Source: Ga0077555 sp963741565 (GTDB taxonomy: Bacteria; Pseudomonadota; Alphaproteobacteria; Rhizobiales; Hyphomicrobiaceae). Taken from it: a stretch of 64,000 nucleotides of DNA. The stretch spans positions 1 through 64,000 of the forward strand of contig CAVUIK010000003.1 in assembly GCA_963741565.1 (NCBI GenBank). Reading direction: 5' to 3'. Positions within the stretch are counted from its first letter, which is position 1. Every line of letters begins with the position of its first letter. The translations under genes and the position numbers were made by a program. This document shows positions 44,493 to 54,506 of the stretch, piece by piece. The notes below the pieces were generated by a model that saw only the letters and a program-made list of their open reading frames with translations, was not told where the DNA came from and searched no databases.

Positions 44493-45431
44493 ATGACGCG
44501 ATTGCCGCCATTGACCGAACTCAGAGCCTTCGAAGCCGCCGCGCGGCACTTGAGCTTCAAGTCCGCGGCTGCCGAGCTTGGCGTCACGCCGACAGCCGTG
44601 AGCCACCAAATTCGATTGCTGGAGCAGCATTGCGGACAACCCTTGTTCCGCCGCCGGCCACGACCCCTGACCTTGACGCGGGCCGGCGAGCAGCTCTTTC
44701 CCGTCGTTCGCGACGGCTTTGCGAGCTTTGCCGATGCGCTGGCAGCCGTGCGCGGCGCCACTGCCAGCGGACGGCTCCGAGTGACGGCGACGAACGCCTT
44801 CGCAGCCCGCTGGCTTGTTCCCCGCCTGCCGGATTGGCGCCGGTCGCACCCGAAGCTGCAGCTCGACATTGTCGGCACCGACGCCGTGCTCAGCTTGAAG
44901 GCCGGCGAGGCCGACATTGCCATCCGCTACGCGCGACGGCCGCCGCAGGACGGCATTGCCACGGAGCTGATCCGGGACACGTTCGCCGTGGTCGGCAGCC
45001 CCGCGCTCGTCGGCGCCGGCAGCAAAATCCTGACGCCGTCTCAGCTGGCGCGATTGCCGTTGATCGAAGCCGAGTGGCCGCCAACCGACACCGAGGCGCC
45101 CAACTGGGCGCGTTGGGAGACGGCGGCCCGCGCCCAACACAGGCAGGTTCCTCCGCTGTCGAGCCTCGCCGGCCTGAGTTTCCGGGAAGAGTTGCACGCC
45201 ATCGAAGCCGTCATCGCAGGCCAAGGCCTGGCGATCTGCAGCAGTGTGCTCGTCGCTCCGGAGATCGCGAACGGCAGCCTCGTCCGCGTTTCGAATATCT
45301 GCTTGCCGGGCTACGGCTTCTACATCACGCATCGCGCCGGCCACCCCAGAGACACCGCGATCAAGGCCTTCTCGAGCTGGGCGCGATCGATGCTAGACTT
45401 GGGACAACCCCAGTTCAGTCAGCAGGAGTGA
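44493..45431 (+). CDS. LysR family transcriptional regulator (GcvA-type)
   Basis: This 312-residue LysR regulator has the N-terminal helix-turn-helix LRAFEAAARHLSFKSAAAELGVTPTAVSHQIRLLE (GcvA-type spacing) and a C-terminal ligand-binding domain with FAARWLVPRLPDWRRSHPKLQLDI and GEADIAIRYARR. GcvA-like regulators respond to small metabolites. It lies between the acyl-CoA-dehydrogenase-like gene (divergent) and the DUF3237 and SDR genes, and probably controls both directions from the 98-base gap. Confidence 0.9.
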   Translation: MTRLPPLTELRAFEAAARHLSFKSAAAELGVTPTAVSHQIRLLEQHCGQPLFRRRPRPLTLTRAGEQLFPVVRDGFASFADALAAVRGATASGRLRVTATNAFAARWLVPRLPDWRRSHPKLQLDIVGTDAVLSLKAGEADIAIRYARRPPQDGIATELIRDTFAVVGSPALVGAGSKILTPSQLARLPLIEAEWPPTDTEAPNWARWETAARAQHRQVPPLSSLAGLSFREELHAIEAVIAGQGLAICSSVLVAPEIANGSLVRVSNICLPGYGFYITHRAGHPRDTAIKAFSSWARSMLDLGQPQFSQQE

Positions 45432-45437
45432 TCGCCA

Positions 45438-45896
45438 ATGCCCGAGTTGAAATCCGCCTACATTGGAGAGCTGCGCCTCGAGGTTTCCGGAAGTTACATG
45501 CTCGGCGCATCGCCGCTCGGCCATCGCCGCCTCGACAATCTGGGCGCCGGCCATTTCAATGGCCCGCGGATCAATGCGAAGCTGTTGCCGGGCGCCATGG
45601 ATACGCTCCTCGGCGGCGCCGACGGCGCGCTGCGACCCGACGTGCGCCTGCCGCTGGAGCTCGACGACGGGCATCACATGCTGATTGTCTACCGCGGCGT
45701 CAGGCACGGCTCGCCCGAGGTCATGCAACGCATCGCCAAGGGCGAGACCGTCGCACCAACCGAGTACTATCTGCGCACCAGCCTCGTGTTTGAAACCGCC
45801 TCGATTAAATATGGATGGATGAACCGCATCGTCGGCGTCGGCGTTGGCCGCCGCGAGCCCGGCGCCGCCGTCTACGACGTGTTCGAGGTGCTCTGA
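45438..45896 (+). CDS. DUF3237 domain-containing protein
   Basis: This 152-residue beta-barrel-type protein covers the DUF3237 domain: GELRLEVSGSYMLG, GAGHFNGPRINAKLLPGAMDTLLGGADGALRPDVRLPLELDDGH, MLIVYRGVRHG and EYYLRTSLVFETASIKYGWMNRIVGVGVGRRE. The family is often found with catabolic oxidoreductases; the activity is unknown. It starts six bases after the LysR stop, so they are co-transcribed. AGCAGGAGTGATC precedes the ATG. Confidence 0.88.
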   Translation: MPELKSAYIGELRLEVSGSYMLGASPLGHRRLDNLGAGHFNGPRINAKLLPGAMDTLLGGADGALRPDVRLPLELDDGHHMLIVYRGVRHGSPEVMQRIAKGETVAPTEYYLRTSLVFETASIKYGWMNRIVGVGVGRREPGAAVYDVFEVL

Positions 45897-45954
45897 CACG
45901 CGCTCGCTTGCCTTCCGAGCAAAACTTATCCCCACCCGACAGAAGGATCGCACG

Positions 45955-46728
45955 ATGCCCGGACCACGCCTTGCAGGAAAAGTCGCATTCATCACGGGAG
46001 CCGGCGGCGGGATCGGCCGCGCAACCGCCGAGCGCTTCGTCGAGGAGGGCGCAAAGGTCGTCGTCGCCGAGATCAACCGGGAGCTTGGCGAGGCCGCAGC
46101 GGCCTCGGCCCGTGCGCGGGCTGGCAATGCCGGCGGCGACGCTCACTTCATTCATTGCGATGTGACCGACAAGGCGAGCGTGACGGCGGCCGTCGCCGAG
46201 GCCGCGCAACGCTACGGCGCGCTGCATGTGCTCCACAACAATGCCGGCGGCTCGACACCGCAGGATGGCCCCGTCACCGAAGCGTCAGAGGAGGAATTCT
46301 GGCGCGTCATGAAGCTCGACCTGTTCGGCACATTCCTGTGCTCGAAGGTCGCCATCCCCGTCATCGCCAAGGCGGGCGGCGGCTCGATCATCAATATGGC
46401 CTCGAACCTCGCGCTGATGGCGGTGCCCGGGCGCGCCTGCTACGGCGCAGCCAAGGGCGGCGTTGCCTCACTGACCCGCGCCATGGCGCTCGATCACGCT
46501 AAGCAGAAGATCCGCGTCAACGCGATTGCCCCGTCGGCGACGCTGTCGGACCGGGTGAAAAAGCTGCTCGAGGGCAACCCGGCCCTCGCTAAGATGGGCG
46601 ACAGCCACCTGTTCGGGCTGGGCTTGCCGATTCACATCGCCAACATGGCCGTGTATCTGGCCTCCGACGAGGCGGCAATCACGACAGGGCAGGTTTATCC
46701 TGTCGACAGCGGCGTCACGATATATTGA
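45955..46728 (+). CDS. SDR family oxidoreductase
   Basis: This 257-residue classical SDR has TGAGGGIGRA (cofactor), NNAGG, the catalytic Ser in INMASNLA and YGAAK (Tyr/Lys), and ends VYLASDEAAITTGQVYPVDSG. AAGGA lies upstream of the ATG at 45955. It follows DUF3237 in the LysR cluster and probably oxidises or reduces an intermediate of the same pathway. Confidence 0.88.
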   Translation: MPGPRLAGKVAFITGAGGGIGRATAERFVEEGAKVVVAEINRELGEAAAASARARAGNAGGDAHFIHCDVTDKASVTAAVAEAAQRYGALHVLHNNAGGSTPQDGPVTEASEEEFWRVMKLDLFGTFLCSKVAIPVIAKAGGGSIINMASNLALMAVPGRACYGAAKGGVASLTRAMALDHAKQKIRVNAIAPSATLSDRVKKLLEGNPALAKMGDSHLFGLGLPIHIANMAVYLASDEAAITTGQVYPVDSGVTIY

Positions 46729-47063
46729 GCCCGCATCCGGCGCGGGCCGACCGGTTTCCCTGCGAAGTCGCGCGCCGCATCCGCCCGTCGGTGCGGCGTC
46801 TGCCGGAAACCCGCACTTAAGGTTTCGCTAACAAAGATTGCCTAAAGATGAGGGCTCCAGTCATGCGGGCACCTTGTACCATGCGTAACCTCGCCTCCCA
46901 TTTGGCCGCAGCGCCGAGCCATCGCTCCTTCGCTGTTGGCGAAAGTTGCCCCGCGACGCGGCGCACCGGTCGCAATATCGCCCTTGTCATTCGCTAATCA
47001 GCTCGAGCCGACCCGTTTTGGCCATCATTTGGCCAGCGTCCGGATCGGCGGGGGAAACTTCGC
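46729..47063. other. Intergenic region with a hairpin and a CtrA-like site
   Basis: These 335 bases hold no recognised gene. A six-base hairpin (GCCCGC 46729-46734, GCGGGC 46742-46747) follows the SDR stop without a T-run. TTAA-N7-CTAAC at 46817-46832 resembles the CtrA binding site. The rest has no clear features. Confidence 0.4.
46817..46832. promoter_or_regulatory. Candidate CtrA-like binding site
   Basis: TTAA, seven bases, then CTAAC matches the alphaproteobacterial CtrA consensus TTAA-N7-TTAAC except for one base. It is about 250 bases before the secreted protein gene at 47076. Short sites like this can arise by chance. Confidence 0.3.
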
Positions 47064-47075
47064 GTGGGTCAAGTT

Positions 47076-48107
47076 ATGCGTCGATCGACGGGCGTCGTCA
47101 TGGTGGTGTTATCGGTCGCGGCTGCCGAGGCCGAAGCCGCACGCCTCGCCGACGACGCGCTGCGCGAGATGATTGCTGGCAAGACCGTGCATCTCGATAC
47201 GCCGCTTGGCACGCTGCCGATCACCTACAAGGACGATGGCACGATGACCGGCAAGGCCGGTGCTTTGGCGCTGCATCTCGGTTCGCTGTCGGATCGCGGC
47301 CGCTGGTCGGTCAAGGGTGACCAGATCTGCCAGAAATGGCTGAAGTGGTTCAGCGGCGAGTCCAACTGCATCAAAGTCAACATCGACGGGCGCAAGGTCA
47401 CCTGGCGGCGGGACGACGGCTTCTCCGGCACGGCTACCATTGCAGCAAACGATGCGCCGCCGCTCAAAATCGGATCCGCGCTTGGCGGTCCGATCCGGCA
47501 ACCCGAACCGGCCGATTCAGAACCCCTGGCGCCGCCTGTCCTCGCTCCGTCCGCCATCCCGGAAATAAAGGCACCCACCACTGCGGAACCCGCACCGCGT
47601 ACCATCACCCCGCGCATCCATACCGCCGCCTTGGCGCCACTGGCGCAAGAGCCGGCACTGATCGAGCCGCACGCCCTGCTGGCACCGGTGCCAAAGCGCG
47701 CTGTGCGAAAGGCCGACCCATTCACCAGCACCGATCAATCGGACCCGGCGCACCTGCGTATTCTGACCGGCGAACTGGCCTATGCAAACCGTGAGCACCG
47801 CTGGTGTCGCTCGGGCGACCCATCCGGGACGCCGGATCTGGTCGCGATCGCCCTCGGGTCTCTGACGCTCGATGCGTTGGGGGAAAGCGGTTGCATCTCG
47901 GCGAACCCGGGCCTCATGGACGTCGCCGGCAAAATGATGAGTCTCTACAGGTCTTCCGATGCTCACGTCGCACCAGTGGCGGCGCGATCAGAGACCCGTG
48001 TGCTGGCGAAACCAATTGCTGCTGGACCATGGACTGGCGCATCTGCGTCCGCCGACGGGGACCGCATGGCGCGCGCGCAGACTGGCGCCCAATTCGAGCG
48101 CCGATAA
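47076..48107 (+). CDS. Secreted protein of unknown function
   Basis: This protein of about 343 residues has an N-terminal signal peptide (TGVVMVVLSVAAAEAEA) and a domain with ALREMIAGKTVHLDTPLGTLPITYKDDGTMTGKAG and DQICQKWLKWFSGESNCIKV, rich in charged residues, as in small periplasmic proteins of Rhizobiales. A proline/alanine-rich middle (about 140-210) and a C-terminal part with HRWCRSGDPSG and ESGCISANPG follow. The start may also be the GTG at 47064. No function is known. Confidence 0.7.
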   Translation: MRRSTGVVMVVLSVAAAEAEAARLADDALREMIAGKTVHLDTPLGTLPITYKDDGTMTGKAGALALHLGSLSDRGRWSVKGDQICQKWLKWFSGESNCIKVNIDGRKVTWRRDDGFSGTATIAANDAPPLKIGSALGGPIRQPEPADSEPLAPPVLAPSAIPEIKAPTTAEPAPRTITPRIHTAALAPLAQEPALIEPHALLAPVPKRAVRKADPFTSTDQSDPAHLRILTGELAYANREHRWCRSGDPSGTPDLVAIALGSLTLDALGESGCISANPGLMDVAGKMMSLYRSSDAHVAPVAARSETRVLAKPIAAGPWTGASASADGDRMARAQTGAQFERR

Positions 48108-48108
48108 C

Positions 48109-49062
48109 TCAGAGCCGTGACCCGCCCGCGAGCGCCGCTGTCGCGCGCTTCTGGATCTCTGCGCGAAACGGGCTCGCCGGATAGGTGCCGAGAATGCGGA
48201 TCTCGGTCGAGAAGAACGACAGCTCCTCGAGCGCCAGCCTGACGTTGTGATCCGCCGGATGCCCTTCGATGTCGGCGTAGAACATGGTGGCCACGAACTC
48301 GCCGCGCACCTGATAGCTCTCGAGTTTCGTCATGTTGACGCCGTTGGTCGCAAAGCCGCCCATCGCCTTGTAGAGCGCGGCTGGCACGTTGCGGACATTG
48401 AAAATGAAGGTCGTGATCACCGGGCCGTTGCCGGGTTCGGCATCATCCGGTTCGGTCGACAGGATGACGAAGCGCGTCGTGTTGTGCTTCTCGTCGTCAA
48501 TGTCGGCCGCCAAGATCTCGAGGCCATAGATGTCCGCCGCAAGCTTCGGCGCCACCGCGGCCCGTGTGCGATCGCCCCACTCTGCAACCTGCCGCGCGGA
48601 ACCGGCCGTATCGCCGGCTACATGCGCCTTGAGGTTATGCCGGCGAATGATCTTGCGCGCCTGTCCGAGGGCATGCACGTGGCTGTAGACGTCGGTGACT
48701 TCGGAGAGCTTGGCTCCCTTGATGCCCATCAGCTGGTGGCGGATGGGAAGAAAATGCTCCCCGACAATATAGAGCCCGGATCCGGGCAGCAGATGATGGA
48801 TGTCGGCGACGCGGCCTGCGAGCGAGTTCTCGATTGGGATCATCCCATAACGAGCCTCACCTGATTTGACGGCGGCAAGGGCGTCCTCGAACGTGGCGCA
48901 CGGCAACGGCTCTAACTCCGGGTGCACCTCGTTGGCGGCGATATTTGAATTCGCACCAGGCTCGCCCTGATAAGAGATGCGCAGGCGTGTCGCTGCCGTG
49001 TCAGCGAGGGGCCGTTTGGCGGCCGCCGAAGGAGCAGCGGCCTTCGATTTGGTCTCGGGCAT
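48109..49062 (-). CDS. pheA: Prephenate dehydratase
   Basis: This protein of about 317 residues has the prephenate dehydratase domain (ISYQGEPGANSNIAA, FEDALAAVKSGEARYGMIPIENSLAGRV, DTAGSARQVAEW, the TRF catalytic segment NTTRFVIL) and a C-terminal ACT domain (FIFNVRNVPAALYKAMGGFATNGVNMTKLESYQVRG) with the ESR-type phenylalanine-binding motif (LESY). It converts prephenate to phenylpyruvate and is feedback-inhibited by phenylalanine. kdsB lies immediately upstream (20-base gap), forming an operon found in many Rhizobiales. Confidence 0.95.
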   Translation of the reverse strand: MPETKSKAAAPSAAAKRPLADTAATRLRISYQGEPGANSNIAANEVHPELEPLPCATFEDALAAVKSGEARYGMIPIENSLAGRVADIHHLLPGSGLYIVGEHFLPIRHQLMGIKGAKLSEVTDVYSHVHALGQARKIIRRHNLKAHVAGDTAGSARQVAEWGDRTRAAVAPKLAADIYGLEILAADIDDEKHNTTRFVILSTEPDDAEPGNGPVITTFIFNVRNVPAALYKAMGGFATNGVNMTKLESYQVRGEFVATMFYADIEGHPADHNVRLALEELSFFSTEIRILGTYPASPFRAEIQKRATAALAGGSRL

Positions 49063-49082
49063 GGAATGAAACCGTTCAGATA

Positions 49083-49835
49083 TCAGGTGGAACGAGCGCT
49101 GCGCAGTGCCGCGATCTCGCGGCGGGCGCGCTCAAGGTCGGCCGGAGTATCGACGCCGAGCGGAACCGTGTCAACGAGACCAACATCGATACGCATGCCA
49201 TCCTCGAGGGCGCGCAGCTGCTCCAGACGCTCGCGCTGCTCCAGCATCGATGGGCGTAGCGAGATGAAGCGTTCCAGCGCGTTGCGACGGTAGGCATACA
49301 TGCCGATGTGGTGATAGAGCGGGCCGTCTCCCCAAGGCGCCGTTGCCCGCGTAAAGTAGAGCGCGCGCAGCGTCTTGGCTCCGATTGGCGTTCCAACGAC
49401 CTTGACCACGTTGGGGTTCGACCGCTCCGCTTCGTCCCGGATCTCACAGGCGATGGTCGCGATCGCGACGCCCTTGGTTTCGAGCGGCTCGAGGCAGGCT
49501 TGGATCAGGCGTGGCTCCAAGGTCGGCAGGTCGCCTTGAACGTTGATCACAAAATCCTGGTCACCATCCGGGTCAACCCGGCTGATCGCCTCGAACACCC
49601 GATCCGACCCCGAGGCGTGATCGGAGCGCGTCATCACGGCTTCACCACCGGCTTTCCGGATGGCGTCGATGATCTCGACAGCGTCGGTCGCCACCACGAC
49701 CCGGCCGGCCTCCGCGGCCATGGCTTGGCGCCAGACGTGTACGATCATCGGCTCGCCATGGATATCCGCCAACGGCTTGCCCGGCAGGCGGCTCGCCTGC
49801 AATCGAGCGGGAATGACGATTAGCGCGCTTCGCAT
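49083..49835 (-). CDS. kdsB: 3-deoxy-manno-octulosonate cytidylyltransferase
   Basis: This 250-residue enzyme activates KDO with CTP to CMP-KDO for lipopolysaccharide core assembly. Motifs: IVIPARLQASRLPGKPLADI (nucleotide-binding N-terminus), ATDAVEIIDAI, MTRSDHASGSDRVFEAI, VINVQGDLPTLEP and YHHIGMYAYRRNALERF, all typical of KdsB. The ATG at 49835 is used; a GTG at 49844 is possible. It is the first gene of kdsB-pheA and is divergent from the cytochrome c gene across 186 bases. Confidence 0.95.
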   Translation of the reverse strand: MRSALIVIPARLQASRLPGKPLADIHGEPMIVHVWRQAMAAEAGRVVVATDAVEIIDAIRKAGGEAVMTRSDHASGSDRVFEAISRVDPDGDQDFVINVQGDLPTLEPRLIQACLEPLETKGVAIATIACEIRDEAERSNPNVVKVVGTPIGAKTLRALYFTRATAPWGDGPLYHHIGMYAYRRNALERFISLRPSMLEQRERLEQLRALEDGMRIDVGLVDTVPLGVDTPADLERARREIAALRSARST

Positions 49836-50021
49836 GGGCCTCACTCGATCCCCTGACGTCAGGGTGACAATTGGTCTCGGGCGTACCTCCTAGAACAGGT
49901 GGGAGGCCAGTTGCAAGCAAGGGGAGAATTCCTATAGTTGCAGCCGATTTGCGGGATTGCCGCCGAACCGACGGGCCCTTGGGGACCGCGGGAACGGCGC
50001 TGCAGCTGAGGTTGAGGGCGG

Positions 50022-50567
50022 ATGGACAGCTTCGAGTTCAACAAGATCGCGGGAGCCGTGCTCTCGGCAGCACTGTTCATTTTCGGCACGAAGGCACTTG
50101 TGGAAATGGTCAGTGCCTCGCATGCCCCGCAAATCGCTGGCTACGAGCTGCCGGCGCCGAAGGGCGGCTCCGGGCCCGGCAAGGCTGAGGTAGAAGCCTT
50201 CAATTTCGCCAAGGTCGCTGAGCTGATGCCGAAGGCCAACGCCGAAGCTGGCAAGGACATCTTCAAGGCGTGCACGCAGTGCCACACGCCCGAAAAAAGC
50301 GGTCCCAACAAGCAAGGGCCGAACCTCTATGGCGTGGTCGGTCGCGACGTCGCCAAGCATGCCGGGTTCACGAACTATTCGCCTGCTCTCGTCGAGAAGG
50401 GTGGAAAATGGACGTGGGACCTGCTGGCGACCTACCTCAACGATCCCCGGGGCACCATTCCAAGGAACAGCATGAGCTTCGTTGGCGTCAAAGACCCCAA
50501 CGATCTCGCCGACCTGCTGGTCTATCTGCGCACGCTGGCGGATTCGCCGGCCGCACTGCCGAAGTAA
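50022..50567 (+). CDS. cycM: Membrane-anchored c-type cytochrome (CycM-like)
   Basis: This 181-residue cytochrome has an uncleaved N-terminal helix (residues 8-28) that anchors it in the membrane, then a cytochrome c domain with heme motif CTQCH, the GPNLYGVVGR loop and the distal Met in NSMSFVGV. Bradyrhizobium CycM carries electrons from the bc1 complex to the aa3 oxidase, and is also divergent from kdsB-pheA, as here. Together with fixGHIS this shows a branched respiratory chain. Confidence 0.9.
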   Translation: MDSFEFNKIAGAVLSAALFIFGTKALVEMVSASHAPQIAGYELPAPKGGSGPGKAEVEAFNFAKVAELMPKANAEAGKDIFKACTQCHTPEKSGPNKQGPNLYGVVGRDVAKHAGFTNYSPALVEKGGKWTWDLLATYLNDPRGTIPRNSMSFVGVKDPNDLADLLVYLRTLADSPAALPK

Positions 50568-50750
50568 CGTCGCCAATCGCTCACTTTAAGTGACAGCCTA
50601 CCGCAATCGACCGTTGCGGAGGAAGCTAACGGCTGTTCCAAAGGTATCCAAGATTTAACTTGGCATCCGGCCTCCAGCTTCCCATTCTGGGCTCTGCCGC
50701 CGCCTGCACACGCCGGTCTTGCGATCCAACGAGCCGCGTTTCGGAGACTC

Positions 50751-52617
50751 ATGTCCGCGATTTCTGTACGCCGTTCTGTGTTCGGGGCCGTACTGATGGG
50801 CGTGCTGGCGGTTCCCGCCACAGGCAATGCCCAGGATTTGCCGCGCCGGCACGCCATCTCAAAGCTCGGCAACCCGTCTTTCCCATCTGATTACAAGCAC
50901 TTCGACTGGGTCGATCCGAAATCGCTCAAGGGCGGCATGCTGCGTCTAGCCGCCGTTGGCAGCTTCGACAATCTGAATGCGGCAACCATCAAAGGCACCG
51001 CAGCGCCAGGCTTGACGCTGCTCGACGCCACATTGTTCGCACCGAGCCTCGATGAGCCGGCCACGTCCTATGCCTTCGTCGCGGAATGGGCGAGCTACCC
51101 GCCCGACTTCAGCTTTGCGAGTTTCGGCCTGAACCGGGCGGCACGATTCAACGATGGCACGCCGATCACCGCGGATGACGTGATCTTCTCATTTGAGGAA
51201 CAGAAGCGCGCCAGCCCGTCGATCGCGATCTACTACCGCGACGTCGCCAAAGCCGAGAAAACCGGCGAGCACCAGGTCACGTTCCGCTTTGCGAAATCCG
51301 GCAACCGCGATTTGCCCTACCTGATCTCACTGCTGGCGATCCTGCCGAAACACTATTGGACAGCTAAGAGTTCCAATGGCGAAGCGCGCGACCTGTCCAA
51401 GACCACACTGGAGCGGCCATTGTCTGGTGGCCCCTATCGCATCAAGTCGGCCGATACCGGCCGGTCGATCGTCTACGAGCGCGTAGCGGACTGGTGGGCG
51501 AAAGATCTTCCCGTCAACGTCGGCCAGTATAACTTCGACGAAATCCGTTACACGATGTACCGGGACGACGTTCCCGAGTTCGAAGCGTTGAAATCCGGTG
51601 AGGTCGATCTCACCGAAGAGAACAGCTCGAAGAAGTGGGCGACAGGCTACACGACACCTGCCATCAAGGATGGCCGCTTGCGCAAGGCGGAGTTCGAGCG
51701 CCGGACCGTGGCTCAGCTCCAAGCCTTCATCCTGAATACGCGCCGAGCAAAGTTCGCCGACCCGCGCGTGCGGCGCGCATTTGCCCTTGCCTACGATTTC
51801 GAAAGCGCGAACAAGAGCCTGTTCTACGGCCTCTATCGACGTATCAACAGCGTGTTTGACAACTCGGAGCTGGCCCATCGCGGCGTGCCCTCGGGCGCCG
51901 AACTCGCCATTCTCGAGAAGCACCGCGACAAAGTCCCGCCCGAAGTCTTCACACAGGAATACAAATCTCCCGTGCAGACGCACGGCCGACGACCTGCGCA
52001 AGAACCTGCGCGAAGCCGGACGGCTCCTCGCCGAGGCCGGCTGGACCGTCGATGGCGGCGTCTTGAAAAACGCCAAGACCGGCGAGACGATGACGGTCGA
52101 GTTCTTGAACTACGACACGCAGTTCGACCGCATCGTGCTCCCCTACAAGCAGAACCTCGAGAAGCTCGGCATTCGCGTGGCAATCCGGATCGTCGAGCCG
52201 ACGCAGTACGAGAACCGGCTCAAGTCCTTCGATTTCGACATGATCACCGACGCCTATCCGCAAAGCCACGCGCCCGGCAACGAGCAGCGCGAGAATTGGG
52301 GCTCGGAAGCCGCCAGCAAGGAAGCGAGCCGCAACCGCATCGGCATCAAGAATCCGGCTGTCGACGCAATCATCGAGGAACTCATCTACGCCACCTCACG
52401 CGACGACCTCATCGCTGCCGCGCGCGCGCTCGATCGGGTACTGCTCTGGAACCACTATCTCATACCGCAATGGTACAACCCGTTCGCCTGGGTCGCCTAC
52501 TGGGACAAGTTCGGCCGTCCGGCCAAACACGGCTCGCAAGACCCGGGCGTGATCACGACCTGGTGGATCGATCCGGTCGCGGCACAGAAGCTCGAGGCAG
52601 CCAATGCCAAAAAATAA
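50751..52617 (+). pseudogene. Extracellular solute-binding protein 1 of Yej-type ABC transporter, frameshifted
   Basis: This SBP_bac_5 family protein of about 620 residues has a signal peptide (residues 1-28, cleavage NAQ-D). YejA-like segments are YKHFDWVDPKSLKGGMLR, FNDGTPITADDVIFSF, GGPYRIKSADTGRSIVYERVADWWAKDLPVN and QYNFDEIRYTMYRD. The frame breaks at about 51981 (an extra C before ACGGCCGAC) and continues as DDLRKNLREAGRLLAEAGW to a TAA at 52615-52617. The restored protein is full length. It should bind oligopeptides or microcin C-like peptides in the periplasm. The second binding-protein gene overlaps its end by 14 bases. Confidence 0.85.
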
Positions 52618-54489
52618 ACGTCGCCCAACCGGCGCCCTGGCAGCCGTCGCGCTAATCAGCGCCGCGTGGCTGCTCACGATCGCACCGGCCGCTGCTTCGC
52701 CCCAGGCAAAACGGTTGCACGCGTTGTCGTTGGTTGGTGAACCCAGGCATGGCCCGGACTTCAAGCATTTCGACTGGGTCAACCCGAGCGCCCCGAAAGG
52801 CGGCCGCATCCGCCAGCGCGCCATGGGCACCTTCGACACGCTCAATGCGTTTGCGGCCAAAGGCAGTCCGGCCTCCGGCCTCTCGCTCATCTATGACACC
52901 CTGATGGCCCGGTCGCGCGATGAACCATCGACGGTCTATGGTCTGGTCGCGGAATGGGTATCGCGCCCGGCCGACTATTCCTCTGTGACTTTCGGATTAC
53001 GCGCCGGCGCCCGCTTTCACGACGGGGCGCCGATCACGCCGGAGGACGTTGTGTTCACGCTCGGTGCGATGAAGGCCGCCAGCCCGCAATACGCGCTCTA
53101 TTACAAGAACGTTGTCAAAGCAGAGAAGACCGGCGAGCGCGAGGTGACCTTCACCTTCGATGCTCCCGGCAATCGCGAGCTGCCCGACATTGTCGCGGGA
53201 CTGCCGGTGCTGCCGCGCCACTTCTGGCAAGCCAAAGACGAGAAGGGCGAGCCGCGTGACCTGGCCCGTGGAACGCTCGACGTGCCGCTCGGATCGGGAC
53301 CGTACAAGATTCGCGAGGTCAATGCCGGCCGTACGATCGCCTACGAGCGCGTCGCCGACTGGTGGGCGAAGGATCTCCCCGTTTCGCTCGGCCAATGGAA
53401 TTTCGACGAGATCACGTTCATTTATTATCGCGACAGGCTGCCGGCGTTCGAAGCGTTCAAGACCGGCGAGACCGACTTCTGGCCCGAGAACAGCGCCAAG
53501 GGCTGGGCGACGGCCTACGACGTCGATGCCGTCAAGCGCGGCCACATCAAACGCGAGTTGCTCGAAAGCGCCGACATCGCGCCGATGCAAGGTTTCGCAT
53601 TCAATACGCGCCGCAAACAGTTCCAGGATCCGCGCGTTCGTCAGGCCTTCAATCTCGCCTTCAACTTCGAGTGGGCGAATGAGCAGATGTTCTTTGGCCA
53701 GTACAAGCGCGTCACGAGCTATTTCGAGAATTCGGAGTTGGCAGCCAAAGGCCTGCCAGGCGCTGCCGAGCTCGCCATTCTCGAGAGCGTCCGCAAGGAC
53801 GTGCCGCCAGACGTTTTTACGCAGGAATACCGCAATCCCGTGAACGCGACGCCCGAGGATTTTCGCAAGCACATGCGCAAGGCCTCGACGCTACTGGCCG
53901 AGGCTGGCTGGACACCGAAGGGTGGCGTCTTGACGAATGCAGCCGGTGACAAACTGTCGGCCGAGTTTCTGCTGGTCCAACCCGACTTCGAGCGTCTGGT
54001 GCTCGCCTACAAGGCCGAACTCGACAAGCTCGGGATGAAGATCGACATCCGCACCATCGACAGCGCCCAGTACGTGCGCCGCATTGACAAGTTCGATTTC
54101 GACATCGTGATTGGCAGCTTCCGGCAATCGCTCTCACCCGGCAACGAGCAGCGCGAATTCTGGGGCTCGGTCGCCGCCGACAAAGAAGGCACGCGCAATA
54201 TCATCGGCATCAAGAACGCTGGCATCGACACCCTGATCGAACGGCTGATCTATGCCACGGGATCGCGCCGACCTGGTCGCCGCCATCCAAGGCCCTCGAT
54301 CGCGTGCTGCAGTGGAACCACTTTCTCGTGCCACAGTTCTATTCGCCCAACGAGCGGGTCGCGTTCTGGGATAAGTTCGCACGGCCAGCGAAACTGCCGC
54401 GCCATTCGAGTGCCCAGAGCGCCTTCCTTCAGGTCTGGTGGTGGGATGACGCCGCCGCCAAGAAACTTGCCGAAGCGCGCCGTCAATAG
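52604..54489 (+). pseudogene. Extracellular solute-binding protein 2 of Yej-type ABC transporter, frameshifted
   Basis: This second YejA-like binding protein of about 627 residues starts at 52604 inside the end of the first. It has a signal peptide (cleavage near AAA-S), FKHFDWVNPSAPKGGRIR, FHDGAPITPEDVVFTL, GSGPYKIREVNAGRTIAYERVADWWAKDLP and QWNFDEITFIYYRD. The frame is lost at about 54260 and again at about 54287 (two +1 insertions) and recovers as LQWNHFLVPQFYSPNERVAFWDKFARPAK, ending at 54489. Both binding proteins are clear paralogues. Confidence 0.85.
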
Positions 54490-54506
54490 CGCCAGGAGAT
54501 GACGCC

